Origin: Leisingera daeponensis
GTDB taxonomy: Bacteria > Pseudomonadota > Alphaproteobacteria > Rhodobacterales > Rhodobacteraceae
DNA length: 64,000 bases
NCBI RefSeq assembly: GCF_019801465.1
Contig: NZ_JAHVJA010000011.1
Span: forward strand, 1-64,000
Direction: 5' to 3'
This document shows, in pieces, positions 1 to 7,729 of this stretch; within the stretch, counting starts at the first letter, position 1; each line of letters begins with the position of its first letter. A program made the translations under genes and the position numbers. Under the pieces are notes generated by a model. The model was not told the DNA's origin. It was given only the letters and a program-made list of their open reading frames with translations, and ran no database searches.

Positions 1-302
1 AGGGTTTTCTTGCGGGTGCGGAAGGCGATGAAATAGGCAATCGGATAGGCCAGCGCCACCGTCGCCATGGTCACCGCGCCGGCAATCGCGATCGAGCGCA
101 GCATCAGATGCCGCACCAGCGGATCGGTCGCCGCCTCAAGGTAGTTCGCCCAGGTCAGCGTCCGGTCAATCTCGACATAGGTCTGCGTCCAGAAGCTGTA
201 GGCCACCAGTATCCCCAGCGGCGCAGCAACCAATACGCCAACATAAAGCGACGCAGGAGCACTGAGCGAATAACCTTTGCCTGCTTCACTCTGGACGTGC
301 AA
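1..302 (-). CDS. ABC transporter permease, PotB-like, N-terminal part only
   Basis: The minus strand reads a protein with a hydrophobic first segment (LYVGVLVAAPLGILVAYSFW) followed by TWANYLEAATDPLV and ...AIAGAVTMATVALAYPIAYF. This is the usual N-terminal layout of spermidine/putrescine-type inner-membrane permeases. The gene runs off the left edge, so substrate and length are unknown. In this frame the only start near a ribosome-binding site (AGGGAGG, about 8 nt away) is a TTG at 302. A better-looking ATG at 309 begins a frame that stops after seven codons, so either TTG is used or there is a frameshift close to the 5' end. It is divergent from the DMGDH-like gene, and nearby methylated-amine genes suggest an amine or betaine substrate (inference). 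Confidence 0.72.
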   Translation of the reverse strand, partial: MHVQSEAGKGYSLSAPASLYVGVLVAAPLGILVAYSFWTQTYVEIDRTLTWANYLEAATDPLVRHLMLRSIAIAGAVTMATVALAYPIAYFIAFRTRKKT

Positions 303-714
303 TTGTCATTCCTCCCTGGCATTGGCGCCAATAACTGTCCGGGAAAGCGCTGAAGTTCCTTCCGCGCGCCCTGAAGAAAACCTCAGCACGCAGGACTGAA
401 CGGCATGGCCATTCCGGCGCCGGCACTGAGCACCCCAGTGGCCCGGCTGCCGCCCCGGCACCCGGAACGGCCTTGTTTTGCGAGCTGCCGTGGTGCCGTT
501 TCCAGCCCGGCCGTCGGATCGTGGTCACTTAACGATCCGGCAGCAATGGATTCATCTCAACCAAATAAATTTTGATCGTCACCCAGAAAATTATAACGGC
601 AGAATTTGCTGTGGAATCAAATTTGAGGACCCCGCAATTTAATTCGTTTGAGTTCCCCGGACCCCTGCTCGACAGTTTTTCGAATGAAACCTCAGCGACA
701 GCAGGGCGAGCCTA
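303..714. promoter_or_regulatory. Divergent intergenic region
   Basis: This 412-bp stretch separates the leftward permease from the rightward DMGDH-like gene. I see no credible gene in it. An AT-rich island at about 545-655 stands out from the GC-rich surroundings and is the likely place for the divergent promoters. No copy of the ATTGTWC-N4-GTACAAT operator found elsewhere in the window is present here. Confidence 0.4.
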
Positions 715-3135
715 ATGGAAACAAAAGCAAGAGTGGTCATTATCGGCGGCGGGGTCGTCGGCTGCAGCATTCTCTATCACCTGGCCAAACGGGGCTGGAA
801 GGACGTGGTGCTGCTGGAACGGCAGGAGCTGACCGCAGGCTCCTCCTGGCATGCGGCCGGCAACCTGTTCACCCTGACCGCCCCGGGGAATGCCGCGGTT
901 CTGCAAAAATACACAATCGACCTCTACCCGGTGCTGGAGCGCGAAAGCGGACAGGACTGCGGCCTGCACTACAACGGCGAACTGCTGGTCGCGAAGGATG
1001 AGGAAGAGATCAAGACGCTTGCCATCGCCCATGCCTTCGGCAAACGCTACGGCATTGAATCCGAGTTCATTTCCCCGGAACGTGCCAAGGAGCTTGCTCC
1101 GACCCTCAAAACCGATGACCTGACCGCAATCCTGCACGAAAAGACCGCCGGCTACTGCGATCCGGCCAGCGTCACCCATGCCTTTGCCAAGGCCGCGCGC
1201 AACTACGGCGCCACCATCCACCGCCACACCCCGGTGCTGGAAACCAACCAGCGCCACGACGGCAAGTGGGACGTGGTGACCGAAAACGGCACCATCACCG
1301 CCGACTGCGTGGTCAACGCCGCCGGCCTCTGGGGCCGCGAGGTGGCGGCACTGGCGGGCATCACGCTGCCCCTGATGCCGGTCGAGCACCACTATCTGGT
1401 GACCGAAGAAATCCCCGAAATGGCCGAAATCGGCAGCGATCACGCGCTGCTCTCCTACGCCGATGCCAACCTCTACATGCGCCCCGAGGGCAAGGGCCTG
1501 CTGATCGGCGCCTATGAGAGCAAATGCATTCACTGGGCCGAAGACGGCACCCCGCTGGACTTCGGCCACGAATTGCTGCCCGACGACCTCAGCCGCATGG
1601 AGGAGGAATTCCTGCAGGCGGTCGAGCTGATCCCCAGCCTCGCCGATGCCGGCATCAAGAGCGTCATCAACGGCCCGATGATCTTCTCCCCCGACCTCGG
1701 CCCGCTGATCGGCCCCTACCCCGGCAAACCGGGCTATTTCTGCGCCAACGGCGTGATGACCGGCTTCAACCAAGGCGGCGGCATCGGCAAGGTACTGGCG
1801 GAATGGATCATCGACGGCGAGCCCTCGCTGGACGTCAGCTTCTGGGACGTGGCCCGCTACGGCGATTATGCCGGCAGCCGCTATGCCAAGCAGATGACCA
1901 AATACTGGTACGAAAACCGCTCCAGCCGCATCTACCCATACCAGACCTTCCCGGCAGCCCGCCCGATGAAAACCTCGCCCATCTACGACCGGCTGAAAGC
2001 CGCAGGCGCAGTGTTCGGCGAGACCTGCGGCTGGGAAGATGCCTACTGGTACGCGGCCAACGACGCCGAGCGGCAGGAGAGCTATTCCTACGAACGCCCC
2101 GCCTGGTTCCAGGCCGTCGCCCGCGAATCCCGCGCCGTGCGGGAAACCGCGGGCCTGTTCGAGCTGACCAGCTATGGCAAATACCGCTTCAGCGGCGCCG
2201 GTGCGGCGGCCTATCTGGACCGCATCATGGCCAACAAGATCCCGGCCGTGGGCAAAACCGCGCTCTGCCCGATGCTCAGCCATCAGGGCAAGGTCATCGG
2301 CGATTTCACCGTCACCCGCCTCAGCGCGGACAGCTGCCTGGTGCTGGGCTCCGGGTCGATGGAGAAGATTCACGAACGCTGGTTCCTGGAGACCCTGCCC
2401 GAATCCGGGGTCGCTTATGAGAACCTCACCAACCGCTATGCGGGCCTGCATGTGGCCGGCCCCAACGCCAAGGCGATCATGGCCGCGGTGGCCCCGGGCG
2501 TCAGCTTTGGCAGCGCCGACTTCCCCTTCCTGTCGGGCCGCGAGATGGAGCTCGGCCCCTGCCCCCGCGCCTTTGTCATCCGGGTCTCCTACACCGGCGA
2601 ATGCGGTTACGAGATCTACATGCCGATGGAATACCAGCGCACGCTGTTCGAGGAGATCCTGGCAGCGGGCGACCCCCATGGCCTGACCCTCGCAGGCGGC
2701 CACGCGCTGATGGCGCTGCGGCTGGAAAAGGGCTTTGCCGGCTGGAACATGGAACTCACCTCCGACTACTACGCCCATGAAACCGCGCTGGCGCGCTTTG
2801 TCCGCTACGGCAAGGGGGACTTCATCGGCCGTGAGGCCGCCCTGGCCGCCAAAGAGGCCGGGCCGCGGGAATGCTTCGTGCAATTCGCCGTCGACGCGGA
2901 AAAGGCCGACGCCTATGGCGGCGAGCCAGTGTTCCTCAACGGCAAGCTGGCGGGCTACACCAGCTCCGGCGGCTATGGCTATTGCGCGGGCACCAGCCTG
3001 GCGCTCGGCTACCTCTACCCCAATGCCATCGACCCAGCCGCAGAATACGAAATCGAAATCGTGGGCAAACGGTGCAAGGCCCGCCTGCTGACCGCCCCGC
3101 CGGTCGACCCCGAGGGCCTGCGGATGCGCAGCTGA
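715..3135 (+). CDS. Dimethylglycine/sarcosine dehydrogenase-like FAD-GcvT protein
   Basis: This 806-aa protein has an N-terminal FAD-binding DAO domain (GGGVVG Rossmann loop near residue 11, then SSWHAAGN). His46 in that motif matches the histidine carrying covalent FAD in dimethylglycine and sarcosine dehydrogenases. From about residue 430 follows a GcvT-like aminomethyltransferase domain (ECGYEIYMPMEY). The family oxidatively N-demethylates secondary or tertiary amines in the cytoplasm and hands the C1 unit to tetrahydrofolate. The length fits the family. The gene stands alone, ends at a strong terminator and converges on the MttB-like gene. The exact substrate (dimethylglycine, sarcosine or a betaine-derived amine) cannot be told from sequence. 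AGGGCGAG lies 5-12 nt before the ATG. Confidence 0.88.
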   Translation: METKARVVIIGGGVVGCSILYHLAKRGWKDVVLLERQELTAGSSWHAAGNLFTLTAPGNAAVLQKYTIDLYPVLERESGQDCGLHYNGELLVAKDEEEIKTLAIAHAFGKRYGIESEFISPERAKELAPTLKTDDLTAILHEKTAGYCDPASVTHAFAKAARNYGATIHRHTPVLETNQRHDGKWDVVTENGTITADCVVNAAGLWGREVAALAGITLPLMPVEHHYLVTEEIPEMAEIGSDHALLSYADANLYMRPEGKGLLIGAYESKCIHWAEDGTPLDFGHELLPDDLSRMEEEFLQAVELIPSLADAGIKSVINGPMIFSPDLGPLIGPYPGKPGYFCANGVMTGFNQGGGIGKVLAEWIIDGEPSLDVSFWDVARYGDYAGSRYAKQMTKYWYENRSSRIYPYQTFPAARPMKTSPIYDRLKAAGAVFGETCGWEDAYWYAANDAERQESYSYERPAWFQAVARESRAVRETAGLFELTSYGKYRFSGAGAAAYLDRIMANKIPAVGKTALCPMLSHQGKVIGDFTVTRLSADSCLVLGSGSMEKIHERWFLETLPESGVAYENLTNRYAGLHVAGPNAKAIMAAVAPGVSFGSADFPFLSGREMELGPCPRAFVIRVSYTGECGYEIYMPMEYQRTLFEEILAAGDPHGLTLAGGHALMALRLEKGFAGWNMELTSDYYAHETALARFVRYGKGDFIGREAALAAKEAGPRECFVQFAVDAEKADAYGGEPVFLNGKLAGYTSSGGYGYCAGTSLALGYLYPNAIDPAAEYEIEIVGKRCKARLLTAPPVDPEGLRMRS

Positions 3136-3191
3136 CACGCCGGCAAAACCGGAACGGGCTGGGGCACTATCCTCACCGCATCCAGCCCCGT

Positions 3192-3233
3192 GAACCGGAG
3201 CAGCGCCTTCCAGGACTGCTCCGGTTCTTTTTT
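3192..3233 (+). terminator. Rho-independent terminator after DMGDH-like gene
   Basis: A perfect 12-bp stem (GAACCGGAGCAG / CTGCTCCGGTTC) with a 12-nt loop is followed by six T residues, about 57 nt past the stop codon. Confidence 0.9.
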
Positions 3234-3345
3234 GCGTTCTTCCCAGTCCCGACGCGAACCCATTGAGGCCCCGGCAGGACACGTCCGCCTTCGCCGTCCC
3301 GACTGCGCCCCATAGCGGCCGCAGGATTTCGCCGGCACACAGCAC

Positions 3346-3411
3346 AAAAAAGCTGCCCGGCCATGGGGAGCCGGGCAGAAAAACCTTGTGCAGCTCCGCT
3401 GCTGCACAAGG
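3346..3411 (-). terminator. Tandem terminators after MttB-like gene
   Basis: On the minus strand two hairpins follow each other just past the mttB stop. The first has an 11-bp stem (CCTTGTGCAGC / GCTGCACAAGG, 3384-3411) and a T5 tail. The second has a 9-bp stem (CTGCCCGGC / GCCGGGCAG, 3353-3378) and a T6 tail. Together with the opposing terminator at 3192 they insulate the convergent pair. Confidence 0.87.
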
Positions 3412-3429
3412 CTGGGAGATTGTTCCGGA

Positions 3430-4974
3430 TCAGGCGGCGTTGCCGTGGATCTCCTGCTTGCGGCGGGCCATGTAATCTTTCAGCTGGTCTTCGATTGCCG
3501 CGTCAATCGGCGGCTGCTCGTATGCTGCCAGCATTTGCTTCCAGATCCCGTTGGCGCGCTGCGCGGTGTCCTTGCTGCCTCGGTCGCTCCAGTTCTCGTA
3601 ATTGTCCCAATCGGACACCAGCGGCGTGTAAAAGGCGCTCTCGTAACGGTCCAGCGTGTGCTGGGTGCCAAAGAAATGACCGCACGGCCCGACCTCGCGG
3701 ATCGCGTCCAGTCCGATGGCCGCATCAGAAACCTCAAACGGCTGCTGCGCCGCTGCCATCATCTGCAGCATCTCGGCATCGATGATCAGCTTCTCGAAGG
3801 AGGCCACCAGCCCGCCGCCCAGCCAGCCTGCGCCCTGGTTCAGCAGATGCACATGGCCGCTCATCGCGCCCCACAACGACATCTGGCTTTCATAGGCCGC
3901 TTGCGCGTCCACCGCGTTGGAGGCGGTGACATTGCTGGAGCGGAAGGGGATGCCATAGCGTCGCGCCAGTTGCCCGGTGGCCTGCGCCGCCAGGGTGTAT
4001 TCCGGGGTGCCAAAGGCCGGTGAGCCGGTCTTCATGTCCACGTTGGAGGTGAAGCCGCCATAGATCACCGGGGTGCCGGGCCGCACGCATTGCGCCAGCA
4101 CGATGCCGGACAGCGCCTCGGCGTTCTGCTGGGTCAGCGCGCCCGCAATCGTCACCGGCGACATCGCCCCCGCCAGCGTGAAGGGCGTGATGATCACCGG
4201 CTGGCCGTGCTTGGCCATCTCGATCAGCCCCTCGCCCATCGGACCGTCGATCTGCAACGGAGAGTTGGTGTTGATCACGGTGGTGAACACCGGCTTGCCG
4301 ATCAGATCCTCGCGCGAGCACCCCAAGGAGATCGCCGCCATTTCCAGCCCGTCACGGGCACGCTCGGCGCCCAGCCCCCAAGGCTGCCAGTTCTTGTCGG
4401 TCAGGGTGATCTGCGCGAAATGCAGGTCCAGGTGGCGGCTCTCCTGCGGCAGGTCCAGCGCCTCGAACGGGCCGCCGCCTTCCTGATGCAGGATGTTCAG
4501 ACTCTGCACCAGCTTGATGAAATCGCACATCTCCGCATAGGTGCCCTGCCGCCGCCCCCTGTCGAGATCCGAGACAAAGGCCGGGCCGCCAACCGAGGCA
4601 AAGATCGCGCAGTCATCGCCCAGCTGCACATTGCGCGCCGGGTTGCGGGCGTGCAGCGTAAAGGACGACGGCGGCAGTTTCAGCTTCTCTTCCACCAGCC
4701 CGCGGTCGAGCCAGACCATCTCCTCGCCGTGGTCCACCCTGGCCCCGGCTTCCTGCAGATAGCCCCGCGCTTCCGGGTCCAGCACTTTGACGCCGATTTC
4801 CTCCAGGATGGTCAGCGAGGCCTCGTGGATGGCCTCTATCTGATCGGAGCTCAACACGTTTGTGGGTGCAGTGCGGTAGCGAACCTGGGTCCAGGCCGAT
4901 TGGGTCACAGCACCGCCGCTGCGGTCCGGCCGGGCGCCGCCACGGGCGCGTCTGCGTGCAGAGGTTCGGGTCAT
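3430..4974 (-). CDS. MttB-family (non-pyrrolysine) methylamine/betaine methyltransferase
   Basis: This 514-aa protein belongs to the trimethylamine methyltransferase (MttB) superfamily: TIM-barrel segments such as GTPVIYGGFTSNVDMKTGSP, GLGAERARDG and a C-terminal GHFFGTQHTLDRYE. There is no in-frame amber codon, so it is the pyrrolysine-free branch, whose characterised members demethylate glycine betaine, proline betaine or similar quaternary amines by passing a methyl group to a corrinoid protein. No corrinoid protein or reductive activator gene lies in the window. The first 25 residues are Arg-rich and low in similarity. The start has AGGAAGG upstream. Two 18-bp operators in the 120-bp gap to the upstream LysR gene suggest it has its own promoter, controlled by the TetR protein at 14 kb. 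Confidence 0.87.
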   Translation of the reverse strand: MTRTSARRRARGGARPDRSGGAVTQSAWTQVRYRTAPTNVLSSDQIEAIHEASLTILEEIGVKVLDPEARGYLQEAGARVDHGEEMVWLDRGLVEEKLKLPPSSFTLHARNPARNVQLGDDCAIFASVGGPAFVSDLDRGRRQGTYAEMCDFIKLVQSLNILHQEGGGPFEALDLPQESRHLDLHFAQITLTDKNWQPWGLGAERARDGLEMAAISLGCSREDLIGKPVFTTVINTNSPLQIDGPMGEGLIEMAKHGQPVIITPFTLAGAMSPVTIAGALTQQNAEALSGIVLAQCVRPGTPVIYGGFTSNVDMKTGSPAFGTPEYTLAAQATGQLARRYGIPFRSSNVTASNAVDAQAAYESQMSLWGAMSGHVHLLNQGAGWLGGGLVASFEKLIIDAEMLQMMAAAQQPFEVSDAAIGLDAIREVGPCGHFFGTQHTLDRYESAFYTPLVSDWDNYENWSDRGSKDTAQRANGIWKQMLAAYEQPPIDAAIEDQLKDYMARRKQEIHGNAA

Positions 4975-5000
4975 GGCTACCTTCCTGCGGAGAGCTATTT

Positions 5001-5018
5001 ACTGTTCAACTGTACAAT
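5001..5018. promoter_or_regulatory. TetR-type operator 1 upstream of mttB-like gene
   Basis: ACTGTTCAACTGTACAAT fits the pattern (A)NTGTWC-N4-GTACAAT seen five times in this window. It lies 27 nt before the mttB start codon. Confidence 0.7.
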
Positions 5019-5052
5019 AGATAAGCATGGAAAGTCGCCCTGCGCAATCTTT

Positions 5053-5070
5053 ATTGTTCAAATGTACAAT
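5053..5070. promoter_or_regulatory. TetR-type operator 2 upstream of mttB-like gene
   Basis: ATTGTTCAAATGTACAAT is an 18-bp near-perfect palindrome with ATTGTWC/GTACAAT half-sites and a 4-nt spacer. It is about 52 bp, or five helical turns, from the first site, which would place both on one face of the DNA. Confidence 0.73.
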
Positions 5071-5094
5071 AAAGTATCCGGCCGCCTGCCCGGA

Positions 5095-6009
5095 TCAGCC
5101 AAGTGCCGCCCAAGCATTCCCGGACTCGCCGCTCACCGCGATCATCCAATTCCGGAAACGCGGCCCATACGGCAGGCCGGCGCCGCGGGGGGTGGTCACC
5201 AGCGCCAGGCACCAGCCGGTGGAAACGACCGTCGGCAATGGCGCCACCAGACGGCCCGCCACCAAGTCATGGTCCAGATACGGCCTGCGGCCCATGGTGA
5301 TTCCCAGCCCTTCCTTGGCAGCTTTCAGGCAGCTGGAACACATATCCAGTTCCATGTAGCGGGCCTTCCTGTGATCCGCGATTCCCTGCGCCTCGAACCA
5401 GGACTTCCACTCCTCGTCCTCGGACAGGCTGGCGATCAGGGTGTGCTGAAGCAGGTCCTGCGGGCTTTCGACCGGGCCGTGCGCCGCCAGATACTCCGGC
5501 GCCGCCACCGGCACGATATCATCGGAAAACAGCACCGCGGCATTCTCCGGCACCTCCTCCTTCGGCAGATAGACCAGGGCAAAATCCGCTTCCCGGTTCA
5601 AACCGTCTCCCGCCAGTTCGGAGGTGCTCAGCCGCACCGCGATATCGGAGTGCTTCTGATGAAAGTCCCCCAATTGCGGAATCAGCCACACATCAGCGAG
5701 CGACGGGAACAGGTTCAGCGTCAGCTGCGACCGCCCAGTCGAGCGCGCCAGCGTATCTGTCGCCATTTCGATCCCGTCTAGCGCAACGCTTAGCCGCTCG
5801 AAATAGGCCTGCCCCACTTCGCGCAGGATCAGCCGGTTGTTGCGCCGGATAAACAGCGGCATCGCCACGAAATCCTCCAGCGCCTTGACCTGATGGCTGA
5901 CGGCCGAAGCGGAAATGCCCAGCTCTTCCGCTGCCAGCTGAAAGTTGCAATGGCGCGCAGCTGCCTCGAAAGCCTTGACTGCAGCAAAGGGGGGAAGCCG
6001 TCTTTTCAT
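5095..6009 (-). CDS. LysR-family regulator, GcvA-like
   Basis: This 304-aa protein has a winged helix-turn-helix at about residues 8-65 (FAAVKAFEAAARHCNF...ELGISASAVSHQVKALE) and a periplasmic-binding-like effector domain after about residue 90. The opening (LPPFAAVKAFEAAARH) is typical of the GcvA group, many of which control glycine or C1 metabolism. It is divergent from soxB with a 180-bp gap, the classic LysR arrangement, so it most likely controls soxBDAG. It also lies upstream of the MttB-like gene on the same strand, but that gene has its own operator region. Confidence 0.88.
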   Translation of the reverse strand: MKRRLPPFAAVKAFEAAARHCNFQLAAEELGISASAVSHQVKALEDFVAMPLFIRRNNRLILREVGQAYFERLSVALDGIEMATDTLARSTGRSQLTLNLFPSLADVWLIPQLGDFHQKHSDIAVRLSTSELAGDGLNREADFALVYLPKEEVPENAAVLFSDDIVPVAAPEYLAAHGPVESPQDLLQHTLIASLSEDEEWKSWFEAQGIADHRKARYMELDMCSSCLKAAKEGLGITMGRRPYLDHDLVAGRLVAPLPTVVSTGWCLALVTTPRGAGLPYGPRFRNWMIAVSGESGNAWAALG

Positions 6010-6189
6010 AGTCCAATCCGCTGGATTTCAGGGTCCATCCAATCTGCCGCTTAGCGGCCGCTTCCACAATTGAAGATTTTTTTGAAGCACCGCTGAAATT
6101 TTTTACCCTGTCTGCAAAAGCACCCGCCGCGCCATCATCGCATCAGAGAACACCCCTCAGCACAAGGCCCGGAACGGGCGCCGGAGACG

Positions 6190-7443
6190 ATGCAGTATTC
6201 GATCACATCCTTGGTGAAACAGGCCCTGCGCGGCCATCAGGGCTGGCCCGAAGCGTTCCGCCATCCGGAACCCCGGAAGCAGTATGACGTCGTGATCATC
6301 GGCGGCGGCGGCCACGGGCTGGCGACCGCCTATTACCTGGCCAAGAACCACGGGATCACCAATGTGGCCGTGCTGGAAAAGGGCTGGATCGGCAGCGGCA
6401 ACACCGGCCGCAACACCACCATCGTGCGCTCCAACTACCTGTTGAACAGCGAAATCCCCCTGCTGGAATGGTCGCTGAAACTGTGGGAGGGCCTCAGCGA
6501 GGAGCTGAACTACAACGTGATGTTCTCCCAGCGCGGCGTGCTCGATATCTTCCACACCGACGGACAGCGCGACGAGGCGGTGCGCCGCGGCAACGCGATG
6601 ATCATGAACGGCGTCGACGCGGTGATGCTGGACCGCCGACAGGTGCTGGAAATGATGCCGCTGGTGGACGAAAATAACGGCCGGTTCCCGGTGCTGGGCG
6701 GCCTGTTGCAGCCGCGCGCCGGCAACGCCCGCCACGACGCCGTGGTCTGGGGCTATGCCCGCGCCGCCGACCGGCTGGGCGTCGATATCATCCAGAACTG
6801 CGAGGTCACCGGGTTCGAGCGCGACGCCAACGGCCGCATGACCGGGGTGGAGACCACCCGCGGCCGCATCGGCGCAGGCAAGGTCGCGGTTGCCGTGGCA
6901 GGCCATACCAGCCAAGTAATGCAGAAGGCCGGAATCAGGCTGCCGGTCGAAAGCCACAAGCTGCAGGCCTTCGTCTCCGAGGCGGTGAAACCCTGCGTCG
7001 ACACCGTCGCCACCTTTGGTGTCGGCCACCTCTACATCAGCCAGTCCGACAAGGGCGGCCTGGTCTTCGGCGGCATGCTGGACGGCTACAACAGCTTTGC
7101 GCAGCGCGGCAACCTGCCGATTGTCGAGGACGTGGCCGAGGCGATGATGATGTTCCTGCCCAGCTTGGGCCGGGTGCGCCTGCTGCGCCACTGGGCCGGC
7201 GTGGTCGACATGACCATGGATGGCTCCCCCTACATCTGCAAAACGCCGGTCGAAGGTCTCTATCTGAACGGCGGCTGGAACTACACCGGCTTCAAGGCAA
7301 TCCCCGGCGCCGCTTGGTGCTTTGCCCATACCGTCGCGAACGACGCGCCGCACACCTACAACGCGCCGTTCCACCTTGACCGTTTTGCCGAAGGCCGCCC
7401 GGTGGATGCCACCGGCGGCGGCCCCTTCCCCAACCACCACTGA
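6190..7443 (+). CDS. soxB: Sarcosine oxidase subunit beta
   Basis: This 417-aa FAD-dependent DAO-family subunit has a GGGGHG dinucleotide loop near residue 38 and the RHDAVVWGYAR motif. His182 is the candidate for covalent FMN attachment (His173 in the corynebacterial enzyme). In heterotetrameric sarcosine oxidase this subunit oxidises sarcosine to glycine plus a C1 unit. Length and order (soxB-soxD-soxA-soxG) are canonical. GGAG precedes the ATG. glyA, often first in such operons, is not here. Confidence 0.96.
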   Translation: MQYSITSLVKQALRGHQGWPEAFRHPEPRKQYDVVIIGGGGHGLATAYYLAKNHGITNVAVLEKGWIGSGNTGRNTTIVRSNYLLNSEIPLLEWSLKLWEGLSEELNYNVMFSQRGVLDIFHTDGQRDEAVRRGNAMIMNGVDAVMLDRRQVLEMMPLVDENNGRFPVLGGLLQPRAGNARHDAVVWGYARAADRLGVDIIQNCEVTGFERDANGRMTGVETTRGRIGAGKVAVAVAGHTSQVMQKAGIRLPVESHKLQAFVSEAVKPCVDTVATFGVGHLYISQSDKGGLVFGGMLDGYNSFAQRGNLPIVEDVAEAMMMFLPSLGRVRLLRHWAGVVDMTMDGSPYICKTPVEGLYLNGGWNYTGFKAIPGAAWCFAHTVANDAPHTYNAPFHLDRFAEGRPVDATGGGPFPNHH

Positions 7444-7459
7444 GGAGGGCTGACATCCC

Positions 7460-7729
7460 ATGCGCATCCCCTGCCCGCTGTGCGGCGACCGCCCGCTGGA
7501 AGAATTCACCTACCGCGGCGACGCCACCCTCACCCGCCCCGCCGCAGACGCCCCTATGGAGGCCTGGGTCGACTACGTCTACCTGCGCGACAACCCCAAA
7601 GGCCCCCACCGCGAACACTGGCGCCACGCCCAAGGCTGCGGCAGCTGGCTGGTTGTGGACCGCAACACCGTCACCCACGAGATCACCCAGGCCATTCAGG
7701 CCCGCCCCGGCGGGGAGGTGCAGCGATGA
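7460..7729 (+). CDS. soxD: Sarcosine oxidase subunit delta
   Basis: This 89-aa protein opens with the CPLCGDR zinc motif. Cys5 and Cys8, with His56 and Cys60, match the four zinc ligands known in the delta subunit. It is a small structural subunit of the heterotetramer. It starts 16 nt after soxB and its stop overlaps the soxA start by 4 nt (ATGA), so the two are probably translationally coupled. Confidence 0.95.
   Translation: MRIPCPLCGDRPLEEFTYRGDATLTRPAADAPMEAWVDYVYLRDNPKGPHREHWRHAQGCGSWLVVDRNTVTHEITQAIQARPGGEVQR

Noticed and set aside
712-3345. 877-codon open frame on the minus strand opposite the DMGDH-like gene
   Set aside because: Antisense shadow of a GC-rich gene: composition is Ala/Gly/His/Arg-rich with no domain, and the plus-strand protein is clearly real.
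4090-5781. 563-codon plus-strand frame over mttB and lysR
   Set aside because: Shadow of two well-supported minus-strand genes; no family features.
6010-6189. Search for the TetR 18-bp operator upstream of soxB
   Set aside because: No match found; the sox operon is more likely under the adjacent LysR regulator.
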